From: Phocoena phocoena
Taxonomy: Eukaryota > Chordata > Mammalia > Artiodactyla > Phocoenidae
Reading direction: 5' to 3'
Assembly (NCBI RefSeq): GCF_963924675.1
Contig: NC_089224.1
Span: 41,645,158-41,709,157 of the forward strand
DNA: 64,000 nt
This document shows positions 39,463 to 50,495 of the stretch, piece after piece. The position numbers were made by a program, and so were the translations under genes. Numbering within the stretch: position 1 is the stretch's first letter; every line of letters begins with the position of its first letter. A model generated the notes under the pieces. It was given only the letters and a program-made list of their open reading frames with translations. It was not told the origin of the DNA and ran no database searches.

Positions 39463-40605
39463 GTTCAAGAATTAAACAGAAGTATAAGAATGCATGCACC
39501 AGATCCTAAGCAAAGCATTTAGTGAAAAGCAGTCATTAAGACAGTTGTGGGAAGACAGGGTAGAGACCCAGGTCAGTTCACCTAATCCTGACTGAACCAG
39601 CTTGGTCCTGCTTTCTTCCTTATCTCTCACTCATTTCCTGTCTTCATTTGTCTTCAGATCTCTGGCTTCATATTCCATTTCCAATCCTGAACTTGTATCC
39701 CTTTACCTGAGGGCCAATTTAACAGTCCTGGCCTTCCAGACCTTGTCTCAACATTATACTCTCTTTATGAGTGTCTGATCCAGACCATCTAAGGGGAACA
39801 TGGACAGGTAATATCTATCTTTTGCCTTTTAGGAGGAAGAAAGTACAGTGTTTAATAATACCTTTACAGGCAGGCCATATTTACTCCAAAATAACACTTA
39901 ATTGCCTCTATAAACAATTCAGTTAATCATGCTCTACTTTTTATGGTATGCAAATGCACATACCTAAAAGAAGAGATTACTTAGAGCACTAGCTGTGAAT
40001 CACAGTGCCTCTGTAATACACTTTAGAATGTACCATGAAAGAGAGTGGGAAGTGCTTTTGAAATAATGTAAGTTATATTTGCTAATATGTATTGAATACT
40101 TACTATGTATCAGGCATTGCCCTACAATCTTGTAGGAAATATTAAAACTGTAATAATATCTAGAATATTGAATTTCTGATAGGTCCCTAGTGTCAAATAT
40201 AGGATTAATAATGAATAACTATTACTTGAATTTACACATTTCAGCATTATAAAATATTTCTAAAATTGGGGGTTTCATAACATGGTATTTTGGCTTTTCC
40301 TGTCTACCGCAGATAAAATTTATAGGAGGAAAAGGATTTTCACTTGAGTTTCCTGGTTAGAAAGTGGCATTCAGTAGTGCTCAGAGTGGCTCTTTCAAGT
40401 AGTGAAGATAATATAAATCTCCCAAATACATTAAATAGTAAAAAACTTGTTTGAATGCCATTTAGATCCAATTCCTTTTCACGTTTCTCTCCTATGAAAT
40501 GTCCTTTATTCTCGATCTAGAAACTTCTGTTCATTCTTTGAGACCTAGCAGCTAAGGTGACAGTAGCATAATCCTTGAAGTACTCTCCAGCACTTATAGA
40601 CTAGA
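39463..40605. other. Mostly unassigned; MIR/L2 scrap at 40080-40130
   Basis: 40080-40130 contains tattgaatacttactatgta and caggcattgcc, the antisense signature shared by MIR and L2. 40500-40604 may be a worn L2 piece. The rest is unrecognised. Confidence 0.42.
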
Positions 40606-40785
40606 CCACCTGTTCTTAAACTTGAACTTATCAGATTCACCTACAGGACTTGTTAAAAAAGATGGCTGGCCTCTCCCCTGGAGCTGCTGATTCAGTAGGC
40701 CTGAGGTAGGGCCACAAACCTACATTGTTAACAAATTCCTAGGTCATGTTAAGCTAATTTGGATATCACAGTTTAAGAATCCTTG
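40606..40785 (+). mobile_element. MER5-type hAT-Charlie MITE
   Basis: cacctgttcttaaacttgaa, ggacttgttaaaaaagatgg (40646-40665), a ctgctgattcagtaggcctg block (40684-40703) and a closing atatcacagtttaagaatcc (40763-40782). The ends form an imperfect inverted repeat. Confidence 0.72.
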
Positions 40786-40906
40786 AACCATGACAGCATA
40801 AAGAAAGGAAAAAGGCAAAGAATATCCTCCTTCAGTTAGGTCTATTGACTAGACTCCTTCAGTTGAATAACACACAGTTGTGTATGTGTGTTAAATTGCT
40901 TGGTTG

Positions 40907-41314
40907 TTGGGACTTCCCTGGTGGCACAGTGGTTAAGAATCCTCCTGCCAATGCAGGGGACATGGGTTTGATCCCTGGTTCGAGAAGATCCCACATGCCG
41001 CGGAGCAACTGAGCCCGTGCGCCACAACTACTCAGCCTGTGCTCTGGAGCCTGTGAGCCACAACTACTGAGCCTGTGTGCCACAACTACTGAAGCCCACA
41101 TGCCCTAGAGCCTGTGTGCTGCAACTACTGAGCCCACACGCCACAACTACTGAGCCCGCGCACCTAGAGCCCATGCTCTGCAACAAGAGAAGCCACCGCA
41201 ATGAGAAGCCCGTGCACCACAACGAAGAGTAGCCCCTGCTCTCCCCAACTAGAGAAAGCCCGTGCACATAGCAACAAAGACCCAATGCAGCCAAAAAAAA
41301 AAAAAAAAAAAAAA
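40907..41314 (+). mobile_element. CHR-1-type SINE with expanded internal repeats
   Basis: Starts GGGACTTCCCTGGTGGCACA. TSD AAATTGCTTGGTTG (14 bp) at 40893-40906 and 41315-41328. A25 run at 41293-41317. At 408 bp it is about 85 bp longer than the other long copy in this orientation (30.7 kb). The extra length comes from extra CAACTACT-containing units: copies start at 41025, 41061, 41083, 41122 and 41144. A ctagagcc block also appears twice (41105 and 41164). The pure A tail suggests it is not among the oldest. Confidence 0.95.
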
Positions 41315-41328
41315 AAATTGCTTGGTTG

Positions 41329-41559
41329 CATTATCAAGATAAATAATTTATATTTCCATCACTAATCTCTTCCCTGAACTCCAGACTTACATATTAAATG
41401 ACCTATTTTATGTCTCCACTTGAATGTCTAATAAGCACCTTAAACTTAACATATCCAAAGTTAAACTCATGCTTTCTACCATCCCTCTGGTTCTAGACTG
41501 AGTATTGCTCTGATCTTACCTAACAGATCTCAGAAGCAAGGCCCAAAGGATCATATATT
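41329..41559. other. Unassigned; possible ancient repeat
   Basis: Contains a ccacttgaatgtctaataag block (41416-41435) that I have seen in ancient mammalian repeats but cannot attribute. Confidence 0.3.
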
Positions 41560-42080
41560 TTAAAAGTAACTTAAATGTGTCCCAGAAAAAAAGCTCAAGA
41601 ATATTTATAGACACATAAAAATATGCAGGCCTAAAGAAGAAAAATCTGTTTGGTATCCAGTTAAAAATTACCAAGCTTAGAAAGGAGCAGGAAAACACAG
41701 AATATAATCATGAAAATAATCAGTCAAAACCAACTCTGAACTATCACATATGTTAGAATTGGTAGACAGTGCTTTAAAATGACATTTATAATTGTATTCC
41801 ATATATTAACAAAGGTAAATAGAGGTATGGAAGAAATTTAAAAACTCAGTCAAACTTCTACAATTGAAACTACAGTGTGTGAGAAATACACTGGGTAGGA
41901 TTAACAGAAGATTACCCATGGTAGAAGAAAAGAGTAGTTAACTTGACGACGTAGCAGTAAAAATAATTGAAAATGAAACACAGAAAGAAAATAGACTGAA
42001 AAAATGAGCAGAACATGAGTGAGCTATAGGACAGTTTCAGAGGCCTAATATATATATGTATTGGGATTCTGCAAATGAAT
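41560..42080 (+). mobile_element. Ancient L1M ORF1-region relic
   Basis: Blocks tgttagaattggtagacagt (41751-41770), aattgtattccatatattaa (41791-41810), and gaaacacagaaagaaaatag (41975-41994) follow the ORF1 region of old L1M/HAL1-type elements. The reading frame is destroyed. It may be the 5' partner of the L1M 3' end at 42.6 kb, now separated by an LTR. Confidence 0.5.
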
Positions 42081-42124
42081 TAAAGACAACAGAAAATACA
42101 TTTGGATAATGTAGTAGAATTCTA

Positions 42125-42612
42125 ACAAAACCTCCAAGATTCCCAAGCCCTGGTGTACTCACCCTGAAAAAGCCCCAGGGAAATGATGTGGTAGATTTTA
42201 TTACTCTCTTGATTATGTTGTATTATATGGCACAATTAACCTTAAAATGGTGTGATTATTCAGGTGGGTCTGACCTAATCACATGAGGACTATGAAAGAA
42301 ACTTTCTCCAGCTGCAGAAGAAAATGATTTGAACCACAAGAAAGATTCAACAACAAAAACAATTATGTTGCTAAAAAAAGAAAGAAAGATTCAACATACC
42401 ACTGCTGGCTTGAAGATAGAAGAGGCCATGTGGCATGGAATACAGGTAGCTTCTAGGAGCTGAAAGCATTCCCTGACTGCCAGCCAGCAAATAAATGAGA
42501 GCTCAGTCCTAAAACCACCAGGAGCTAAATTCTGCCAACAAAAAGAATAATTTGGGAAGAAGACTTTGTTCCCAGAGCCTCTAGAAGAGAACTCAGGCCA
42601 ATAATTTAATTT
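42125..42612 (+). mobile_element. MaLR-type (MLT1-like) LTR, 3' end lost
   Basis: aacaaaacctccaagattcc, then gggtctgacctaatcacatg (42266-42285), a gctggcttgaagatagaaga block (42404-42423) and agagctcagtcctaaaacca (42499-42518). The usual LTR 3' end is missing and L1M sequence begins abruptly at about 42620. The sub-family is uncertain. Confidence 0.5.
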
Positions 42613-42619
42613 CAAGGTT

Positions 42620-43298
42620 GTAGAGGAAATGAAACCCTTGTACAATGCTGCTGGGAATATTAAATGATCCCAGCACTTTGAAAACAGTATTTTAACCCCT
42701 TAAAAATTTAAACATATACCTGTCATTTGACCCAGCCATCCCATTCCTAAGTATCACCACAGATAATTGGAAGCAGATGTTATAACAAGATTTGGTACAT
42801 TCTAGAAGCTTTATTTGCAATAGTCATAAGCTGTGAACAACACAAATTCCTATCAGTTGGTGAACAGATAACAAACAACAAAATCTGTTATAGCCATAGA
42901 ACAGAACAATACTCAGAATAAGAGGCAAAGAACTATTGATATGTGCTACGGCCTGGGTCAATCTTGAAACAATTATGCTTTGTGAAAAAAGTCAGACACA
43001 AAGAAATGCATACTGTATGATTTCATTTGAATAAAACTCAAGAGAATGCAATTCTAATCCATAATGACAGAAAACAGATCAATGGTTGCTTGGGAATGGA
43101 AGTAGAACAGGTACTAGCAGGAGAAATCAGTTACAGATGTGCATATGAAGACTTGGGAGTGATGAATTTATTTATTGTATTGATTGTGATGATAGTTTAA
43201 CAGGTGTAAACATACATTAAAATATATCAGATTGTGTACTTTGAATATATGCAGCTCATTATCTTCAGTTATACCTTAATAAAGCTGTTTTTTTTTAA
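42620..43298 (+). mobile_element. Ancient L1M 3' end
   Basis: gaaacccttgtacaatgctg, ttgacccagccatcccattc (42728-42747), a gtcagacacaaagaaatgca block (42991-43010), tactgtatgatttcatttga, ending in ataccttaataaagctgttt (43271-43290) plus a T run. Corresponds to the ORF2 C-terminus and 3' UTR with no open frame. Confidence 0.76.
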
Positions 43299-44009
43299 CT
43301 CATGTATATTTGTTAAAGTAAATGCATATATTCCATAGATGGAAAGATGATTTTGCATGATATGGAGACAAACCCTACCTTGCAAATGTATAGCAGTGGA
43401 CATTATTCTTCAGAACCTAGACTCTTAAACTAGGGGTGTGCAAAGGTGTGCTTGGGTACTTAAAATAATGAGATGAATGTGAGTTTTTCCTGGAACATAA
43501 AATTTATTCAAAATTTGAAGAAAGTTTTTATATTTATGGTAATAAACACCTATATTATCCCCATGAATTTATCAACAGAATATGAGGTGTCAGAGAAATA
43601 CTAAGATTGTTTTAGTGTTTCTTCCATTCACAGAACTTCATCAATTCTCTTGGTCTTTAGAGGACAGTTTAATGGAAGAGTTTAGCAATCCCCTCATTTG
43701 AACATCCTATAGCTGTATTGAAGGGAAGTATAAATATACTTTTGCCAAAAATGTAGGCACTAAGTTCTGTTGGAACACATCCACTCGGTTCAGCTATTTC
43801 TTTTACAATGGTACCGAAAGAGGCAATTATACAATATTACATTTAAAACAAAAAACAAAAAAGCAGTTTCTCCTCCTCTTCTTCCTTTTCCTCCTCCTGT
43901 CCTTCCTCCTACTTTCTTTTGTAAATATGGAATCATGTTTCCCTCAAATTCAAAAGAGAGTTTAAATTAGTTTCAATTTGTTTGGACAAATGGAGCAAGA
44001 CACAAAGAA
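43299..44009. other. Unassigned DNA with a pyrimidine tract at 43866-43921
   Basis: Nothing recognised except a CT-rich stretch (tctcctcctcttcttccttt) at 43866-43921. Confidence 0.5.
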
Positions 44010-44020
44010 GATGTAATTTT

Positions 44021-44541
44021 TTTTTTTTTTTTAATTTTTTTAATTGAAGTACAGGTGATTTACAATATTGTGTTAGTTTCAGGTATACAGCAAAGTGATT
44101 CAGTTATATAATATACATATATATATTTCAGATTATTTTCCATTATAGGTTATTAGAAGATATTGAATATAGTTCCCTGTGTTATACAGTAAATCCTCTT
44201 TCTTCACCTATTTTATGTATAGTAGTTTGTTAATCCCATACTCCTGATTTATCTCCCCCTGCCCTCCCTTTCCCCTTTGGTAACTCTAAGTTTGTTTTCT
44301 AGGTCTGTGAGTCTGTTTCTGCTTCATATTTAGATTCATTTGTATTATTTTTTAGATTCCACATATAAGTGATATCATGTAATATTTGTTTTTGACTTAC
44401 TTCACTTAGTATGATATTCTCTAGGTCCATCCATGTTGCTGCAAATGGCAATATTTCACTCTTTCTATGGCTGAGTAATATTCCATTGTGTGCGTATGTG
44501 TGTGTGTGTATACATATGTGTGTGTGTATATATGTGTGGTA

Positions 44542-44612
<71 letters not shown>

Positions 44613-44873
44613 CATATCTTCTGAAACCACTCATCTGTTGATGGGCCCTTGGGTTGTTTCCATGTCTTGGTTATTGTATATAGTGCTACTATGAACATTG
44701 GGGTACATGTATCTTTTTGAGGTAGAGTTTTCATCTTTTCTGCATATGTGCTCAGGAGTGGAATTGCTTGATCATAACTTTATTTTTAGTTTTTTAAGGA
44801 AACTCCATATAGTTTTCCATACTGGCTGTACCACCAACAGTGTAGACGTGTTCCCTTTTCTCCACACTGAGAG
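44021..44873 (-). mobile_element. 5'-truncated L1 LINE, 3' end, carrying a microsatellite
   Basis: Minus-strand L1: a T run at the left, 3' UTR with attgaagtacaggtgattta (44043-44062), then ORF2 C-terminal sequence to 44873. TSD GATGTAATTTT (11 bp) at 44010-44020 and 44874-44884. The ORF2 part is interrupted at 44483-44612 by a TG/TA/CA microsatellite grown out of the tatata-rich stretch found at this point in L1. Different 3' UTR from the L1 at 28.7 kb. Confidence 0.9.
44483..44612. repeat. Compound (TG)n(TA)n(CA)n microsatellite
   Basis: TG-rich imperfect units, then a TA run at about 44545-44589 followed without a break by CA at 44590-44612. Because it alternates purine/pyrimidine and contains a long TA block, it is able in principle to extrude cruciforms. 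Likely length-polymorphic. Confidence 0.95.
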
Positions 44874-44884
44874 GATGTAATTTT

Positions 44885-47014
44885 AACATATATATATAAA
44901 AATTGCAAATTACCAATATGCTTTAAGCAGACTTCAAACTTGCTGGGACTAAAATGACATAGATCAGTGGGTAAAGGGAGGACACCAGGGCTGGGTGAAG
45001 CCAGGGAGAGAAGAGACTGACTACGAAGTGGAGGTTATCAGTTTCACATATATATTAGTTGAAGATATGAAAGACAATTTCCAGCCTTTTGGGGTTGGAC
45101 ATTGTCAAGAGTACTAGCTAATCATGTTGGAGTTGAGAACACAGCTGCAGTGGGCAGTAAAACCTGAAGCTGATGCCCAGTATGAAAGCTAAGACAATAT
45201 AGGCAAATATGGCTCCAGCGGCCTCTGAATTCTTGTAATCTCATCCATGCATTAGGTCTGTTGCAACAAAACTGATTCTCAACTCTACTCACTTTGGGGC
45301 TGATGTTTTCTGCCTTGATCTGCATTTGTTAAATAACTTAGAAAGCCTAAGTTTGGCCTCTCAAGAAAGTCATCATGACGAGAAATGTAATGACTACCAT
45401 CAGTTGGCAGTTTAGAGAATAGTAAAGCAGGAGAGATGGAGAGATTCTTTATTTTCCCAATCAGTTGTTCTTTAGTCTCCAAATATCCTTTTCTTGGAGG
45501 AAAGGGGGAAATTATAATAAAGGGAAACACTGAGGAAAGCAATCAAGTAAATATTTCAAGAATACACATTTGTTTCTTATTATCACAAGTCAAAAGAATG
45601 ATGTACCACTTTGTCACTTTTTCTTGAGAGCGAGAGACCGTTAATAAAATTAATAAAAATGAGAGTTAACACTGAAGACTTAGCCATGAATTAGCCACTA
45701 GATAGAGACATGTTTAAATTGCAAATTACTTTTAAAGTCATTAACCACCCCAAACTTAATAAAGTGAAATCTTCACACTGTTAAAGAGAGAAACAGATGT
45801 TGTTTTTAACGTTTAATGAAAAATATTTATCTGCTGCTATAATGAAATACTGTTTCCCTGACCCTTTTTTTTCCTCTAGTTAGGTTTGTTATGTCACATT
45901 AAAAAGGTCTTTTGCAAGATGATCAGTACATTGTTTTTCACAGTTACTAAGATTCAATCTTAAATAAATGTGATTTTTCATGGATTTCTCCATAATGCAT
46001 ATCTTTGAGGGTAAAATGGAGAAACGGCATTTTTTTCTTTAGCCAACATGGCAGATGAAGATCTGTAACCATAGAAAAGCATGTCTAATTAGTGCAGCTT
46101 CAAGCTATGAGAGAGACTGAGCTGGCAACTGTGCTTTCTCGTGGATGATCTTTTCTTTTTCTTGGATTATTTAAAGGAGACTAATTTCTTGACGCCCTAG
46201 GCAACAGGGTCACAAGCAGTAAGCAAAGCCTGTATCAAGAGAATAATGATATTTCAGCGTTGGGGAAAAACACCCTCATAGCGAGGAAGGAAGCAATCAG
46301 AACTTAAACTGCTGCAATCTGGAAGATTCTCCTCAGGACCTGTTTATGGCTGGTTCACTGTTCTCTCAAGCAGTGTAATGTGTGCCAAGCAAGTGGTGGG
46401 TGGGCAGGTTATGTAAAAAAACTGTCTGTGTGACTTTAGTGACTGCAGAGGGACAGAAGGCAAATGCAGAGAGAACGAACCCCCCTGAAATAAAAGATGA
46501 AAATGTTGATAATCCCCTCAACCAGGAGACAGAGCTGGTCTCTATCCATGTAGAGCTGAAATGAATAGTGTATGTTACTTTGTGAGTCAGTGCAGATGGA
46601 GCTCCTTCTGACTTCAAAACGTGTTAAAAATTCCTCAGTTTTGTGTAATAACACAGAAAATATACCTTGATTTCACCTTCTAGCTCCTAATCCTTTCCAG
46701 CTCTAAGAAAGAAAAATAGCAATCGGGGGGGAAAAAAAGAGAGAAAAGCATAAAATGTCAGTTTAGTCTCCCTGGAACATCTGTTCCCATAAGAAAGGAA
46801 TGCTTTTTCCTTCTTTTAGATATATCCTTGCAGACTGAGGTATTAAACCATCAAAGTTTGCTCTTATCAGTTACATTGTGATGAAGTACCAAAAGTAATC
46901 TTATCCTTCACCATAGATGAAAAGATCATTGTCTTTTAAGAAACTGCAAAGATGACCTAGAAGGTGGTGTGGAATATGAAGGTATTATAGTTAAAATGGC
47001 TATGACTAACAATT
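44885..47014. other. Unassigned single-copy DNA
   Basis: 2.1 kb without a recognised repeat. Frames of 60-85 codons on both strands have no domain. Confidence 0.5.
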
Positions 47015-47165
47015 TAATTCTACAAATATTTACAGAATATAGCACTTATTATAGACCAGGCACTATGCCAAGTACTTCAGGGAGGAAACATAGAGATGGC
47101 TAAAGCACAGCCTCTGACTCAAGAAAGCTTAAAGTTTAAAAGGAAGGTTAGAAAGAAGCACACAA
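47015..47165 (-). mobile_element. L2 LINE 3' end
   Basis: Antisense L2 terminus: tctacaaatatttacagaat, then tagaccaggcactatgccaa (47052-47071), a gcacagcctctgactcaaga block (47105-47124) and agcttaaagtttaaaagg. Confidence 0.6.
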
Positions 47166-47559
47166 ACTGTAATAGGCAGCAACATTAAAAAAAAAAAAGT
47201 TATTTTAGAACTGTTCAAAGTTGTTCAGATATGAAGCTCTGTGGTTTAGAAAGACCAGTTGGTCACTCACAATGGGCTTTGTGGATTGAACAGGGTTTCT
47301 TCTGGGGAGAAAGAAACCCCAGGGGAGGGCGAAGGTAAGGTGACCCACACTGGGAGAGCATCGAGTATGAAGTAGGAGGATACTCAGAGATGGCAAATTG
47401 TTCGCTGAAGTGTGGAGTAAGCTGGTTCAAATGTCAAATGTGAGAGCTGTTGACAAGAAAATTACTGTCATGTATTTCTTCTACATACGACATCCATGGC
47501 TAGTATGTTTGTTTGTTTTAAACTCTTTCCAAAAAAGAGCGACATAGATAACTAAAAAA
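47166..47559. other. Unassigned DNA
   Basis: An A12 run near 47187; otherwise nothing recognised. Confidence 0.5.
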
Positions 47560-48170
47560 AATGAACAAGTCGTATAGCTGCATGAAATGTCCCAGTGATT
47601 ACATTCTTATAACTAGCATCTAGTTCAATAAATGACATTACCAGAATCTAGACGTTCGCCCATCCATAGCGTCTTTTAATCACCCACCTCCAACAATAAT
47701 CATTATCCTTATTTCTACTATTTTATCACCATAGATTAGTTTTTGTTTGTTTGTTTTTGCGGTACACGGGCCTCTCACTGTTGTGGCCTCTCCCGTTGCG
47801 GAGCGCAGGCTCCGGACGCGCAGGCTCAGCGGCCATGGCTCACGGGCCCAGCCGCTCCACGACATGTGGGATCTTCCCGGACTGGGGCACGAACCTGTGT
47901 CCCCTGCATCGGCAGGCGGACTTTCTACCACTGCGCCACCAGGGAAGCCCACCATAGATTAGTTTTGCTTGGTGTAGTACTTAGCATAAATGAAAGTATA
48001 TAGTACATGCATGTGTTTGGCTTCTTTAACTCAATCTTCTTTTTGTTCAACGTAACTATAGTTTGTTCTTTTTTATTATTGAATAGTATTCAATTGCATG
48101 GGATTATAGGGGTGTCTATTGTTGACGTACATTTGAGCATTTGAGTTTTTTGTTTGTTTTTAATCTTAAC
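47560..48170 (-). mobile_element. Ancient L1M relic split by a SINE
   Basis: Antisense L1 3' region: gtctaatcacc-like blocks, caccatagattagttttgct at the SINE junction, tgtgtttggcttctttaact (48011-48030) and a ttgaatagtattcaattgca block (48079-48098). Confidence 0.62.
47744..47950 (-). mobile_element. Young short-form CHR SINE, nested in L1M
   Basis: Reverse-oriented. Perfect 16-bp TSD ACCATAGATTAGTTTT at 47728-47743 and 47951-47966. The tail is (TTTG)n rather than pure T. The complement ends GTACCGC and has TGCGCTCCGC, the first subtype with a private change. Confidence 0.95.
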
Positions 48171-49640
48171 TTTCCAATCAAATAAATGGATTGAAAACAA
48201 CTCACTTTCAAAATGGGTAAACAAATACAGTCACTGATTACCTTAAATATGTACGCAATCATCTACTTACTATATTCAAGTATGAATATTGATTAGTAAT
48301 TTTCCTTATTAGAGATGAGTATCAACTCCAATAAGAAGAGTAGGGAGTGAACTGGGTCACTTCTGTGTTCTCCTTGATTCTTTCAAGTTGGTTTCACCAG
48401 CCTGTGCTAAATTTCTTTTGAGTTTTGTGCTATTATCCCTGATTGATGGAGTCCTAGACATACCACACATGTTGTATTCTGTGGCAAAAGTTTTTTGTCC
48501 CACTGCAGAGCATTGGGCATGTCTACCAATTATATTATGTTAAAAAAAGAAAGAAGAAAAGAAGGAAATTCCTTGCATTAGTTTTGTTTTCCAGTTCCAC
48601 CGTAACTCTGTTGAAGACTCTCACTCTCCCTGATGAAAGGAAGTGTTATCTTCCTCCTGAGGAAGCTCTGTGTTTGAGCAGGAAAAACTAACTTTCAGGG
48701 ATGCCATCTGGAAGGTTTCTCACTCAGGAAACTTATACAAATTCTCTCTCTATTGTCCTCAAAAGGATCGTCCATCCCTGGATCTGTGACTCTCACTGTG
48801 TCTTGCACTGTTAAAGTTTATCAAGGGGAAAATAGAATTTCTTAGCATCATAGGCAGAGCTTCCCATCTCAGTTACCAATCCTGATCATTACCTCCTTCA
48901 GTCCCTGATAGGTGCTTCTATGCTTTTGAGGGGAATAAAAAGAACGGACCAAGAAAATGGGAAAGGTAGAAGGCAGTGTTTTCATAGTGCATCGTGTATA
49001 CATTCAGAAATTCAGTAAGAGAGTGAGGACTGCTGGGCAAGGTACTCCAAATGCCTCTTGTATCTGTACAGTGAGATCATTTAATTTTTTTTTTTTTTTA
49101 GTTTTGGAAAACAAAAAAAGTAAAGGTTGGCAGAATGAGAAACTTTCCCCTTTTAATCTTTCTTGCTATTGTAAAGCTATGAATTTCTGGGAAGCATTAA
49201 AGTTTATTTCATACCATCCATTCAAGCTGCAGTTCCTTTGTGTGTAAACACACTCAGTGGATTATATGACTACTGTGTAAAGAGATGTATTAACCACTTG
49301 AGTGGGACTACAGGTGGTTTGTAACTGAAATAGCATGAACAATATCTCCATAACACACAGATACAGGACAAATATCTTAAGGAGAAATAGTGTAATTTTC
49401 AAGACACAGCAGGATTTTTTTAATGGAATTTTATTGTAATATTCAGTTTATTAAAGAAAAACACTTTTCCTGAATAAAGTATCTCTCATTATAACCCTCA
49501 ATATAATAATACCAATGTTAGAGAGGGTATATATTATTATTTCTAAACAATAAAGTGTTGAATTTTAATATAATAAATGATATCTAGAATAGAATTTTTT
49601 ATACATTTAGCATCACTTGGATGCCCATTATTGAGCTACC
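48171..49640. other. Unassigned single-copy DNA
   Basis: No element recognised; short T run at 49085-49099. A 96-codon frame (48957-49247) lacks any domain. Confidence 0.5.
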
Positions 49641-49644
49641 TAGT

Positions 49645-49712
49645 TTAATTCCACAAATGTTTATTGAGTGCTATCTGACAGTTGTCACACATTAAGAATA
49701 TAAAGCTAATTA
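49645..49712 (-). mobile_element. L2 LINE tail fragment
   Basis: ttccacaaatgtttattgag and agaatataaagctaatt match the antisense L2 terminus. It abuts the L1 5' fragment that follows. Confidence 0.45.
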
Positions 49713-49960
49713 AATCAGAGAGAGGTACCCAAGATGACAGAGTAGGAAGACCCTGAACTCACCTCCTCCCATGGACACACAAAATTATAACTAGTTACAG
49801 AGCAACTATCTGTGCAAATGACCTGAAAACTAGCAGAAAAGATTTTCCACAACTAAAGACATAAGAAAGAGCCACAATGAGATGTGCAGGAGGGGTAGAG
49901 ACAAGGTATAATCAGGACCCACTCCCTTGGTCAGTTTCATGAGACAACAATCCTGCTCCT
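49713..49960 (+). mobile_element. Isolated L1 5'-end (5' UTR) fragment
   Basis: Contains caagatgacagagtaggaag (49731-49750), ctgaactcacctcctcccat (49754-49773) and gagccacaatgagatgtgca (49870-49889), the order seen at the 5' ends of mammalian L1M/L1P-type elements. No ORF1, ORF2 or 3' UTR follows. Most L1 copies lose the 5' end, so a copy that keeps only the 5' end is the reverse of the usual pattern. Confidence 0.65.
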
Positions 49961-50104
49961 AAGGCAATGAAGAGATGTTTATGTTGTTGTTTGTTTGTTT
50001 TTGTCAAGCATTTATTTGTAAAACTTCTAAAAGCTTGAATTGGATGGATGTGGAAGACAGGATGAGTTTTAGGAAGTGGAGGTTGGGAGGGAGAGGCAGT
50101 CCAG

Positions 50105-50180
50105 AGATAAACATTATCTCATTAATTCTCACAGCGTTCCTAATTGTTAGGTATTATTCACCATGTTTCACAGAAGACAT
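50105..50180 (-). mobile_element. MIR fragment
   Basis: Antisense MIR core: acattatctcattaattctc then ttaggtattattcaccatgt (50147-50166). Confidence 0.5.
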
Positions 50181-50334
50181 ATATAAATTTTGGTACTGAT
50201 TTTTGGTATAGATCTGTTGTGTATAAAAGCCCATTCACTCTTCCACTCTATAAAACTGAGATCTAAAATTGGTCTGGAGGCTACTTATTTTAAAACCACA
50301 ATTTTTCTTATATGATACTTCACAGTTTCAAAGC

Positions 50335-50495
50335 AACTTCACATTAGTTACTTTATTTTAAAGTCATAAAGCAGAGGGCAGGCATCTTTATTCTTTTTTT
50401 TCATTTGAAGGAATAGAGGCTGAGAGTGATAAAGAAACTGGCCCAAGATCACTTCAGATTAATAAGAGTAAAATCTAAGTCATACTGACTCCCTC
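50335..50495 (-). mobile_element. MIR SINE
   Basis: Antisense MIR: cacattagttactttatttt, then gaaggaatagaggctgagag (50407-50426) and agaaactggcccaagatcac (50433-50452), continuing into the tRNA-like head at ctaagtcatactgactcc. Confidence 0.65.

Noticed and set aside
41025..41151. Regularly spaced CAACTACT units resembling a CRISPR-like array
   Set aside because: The spacers are themselves repeat sequence, the spacing alternates, and the whole lies within a SINE in a mammalian genome.
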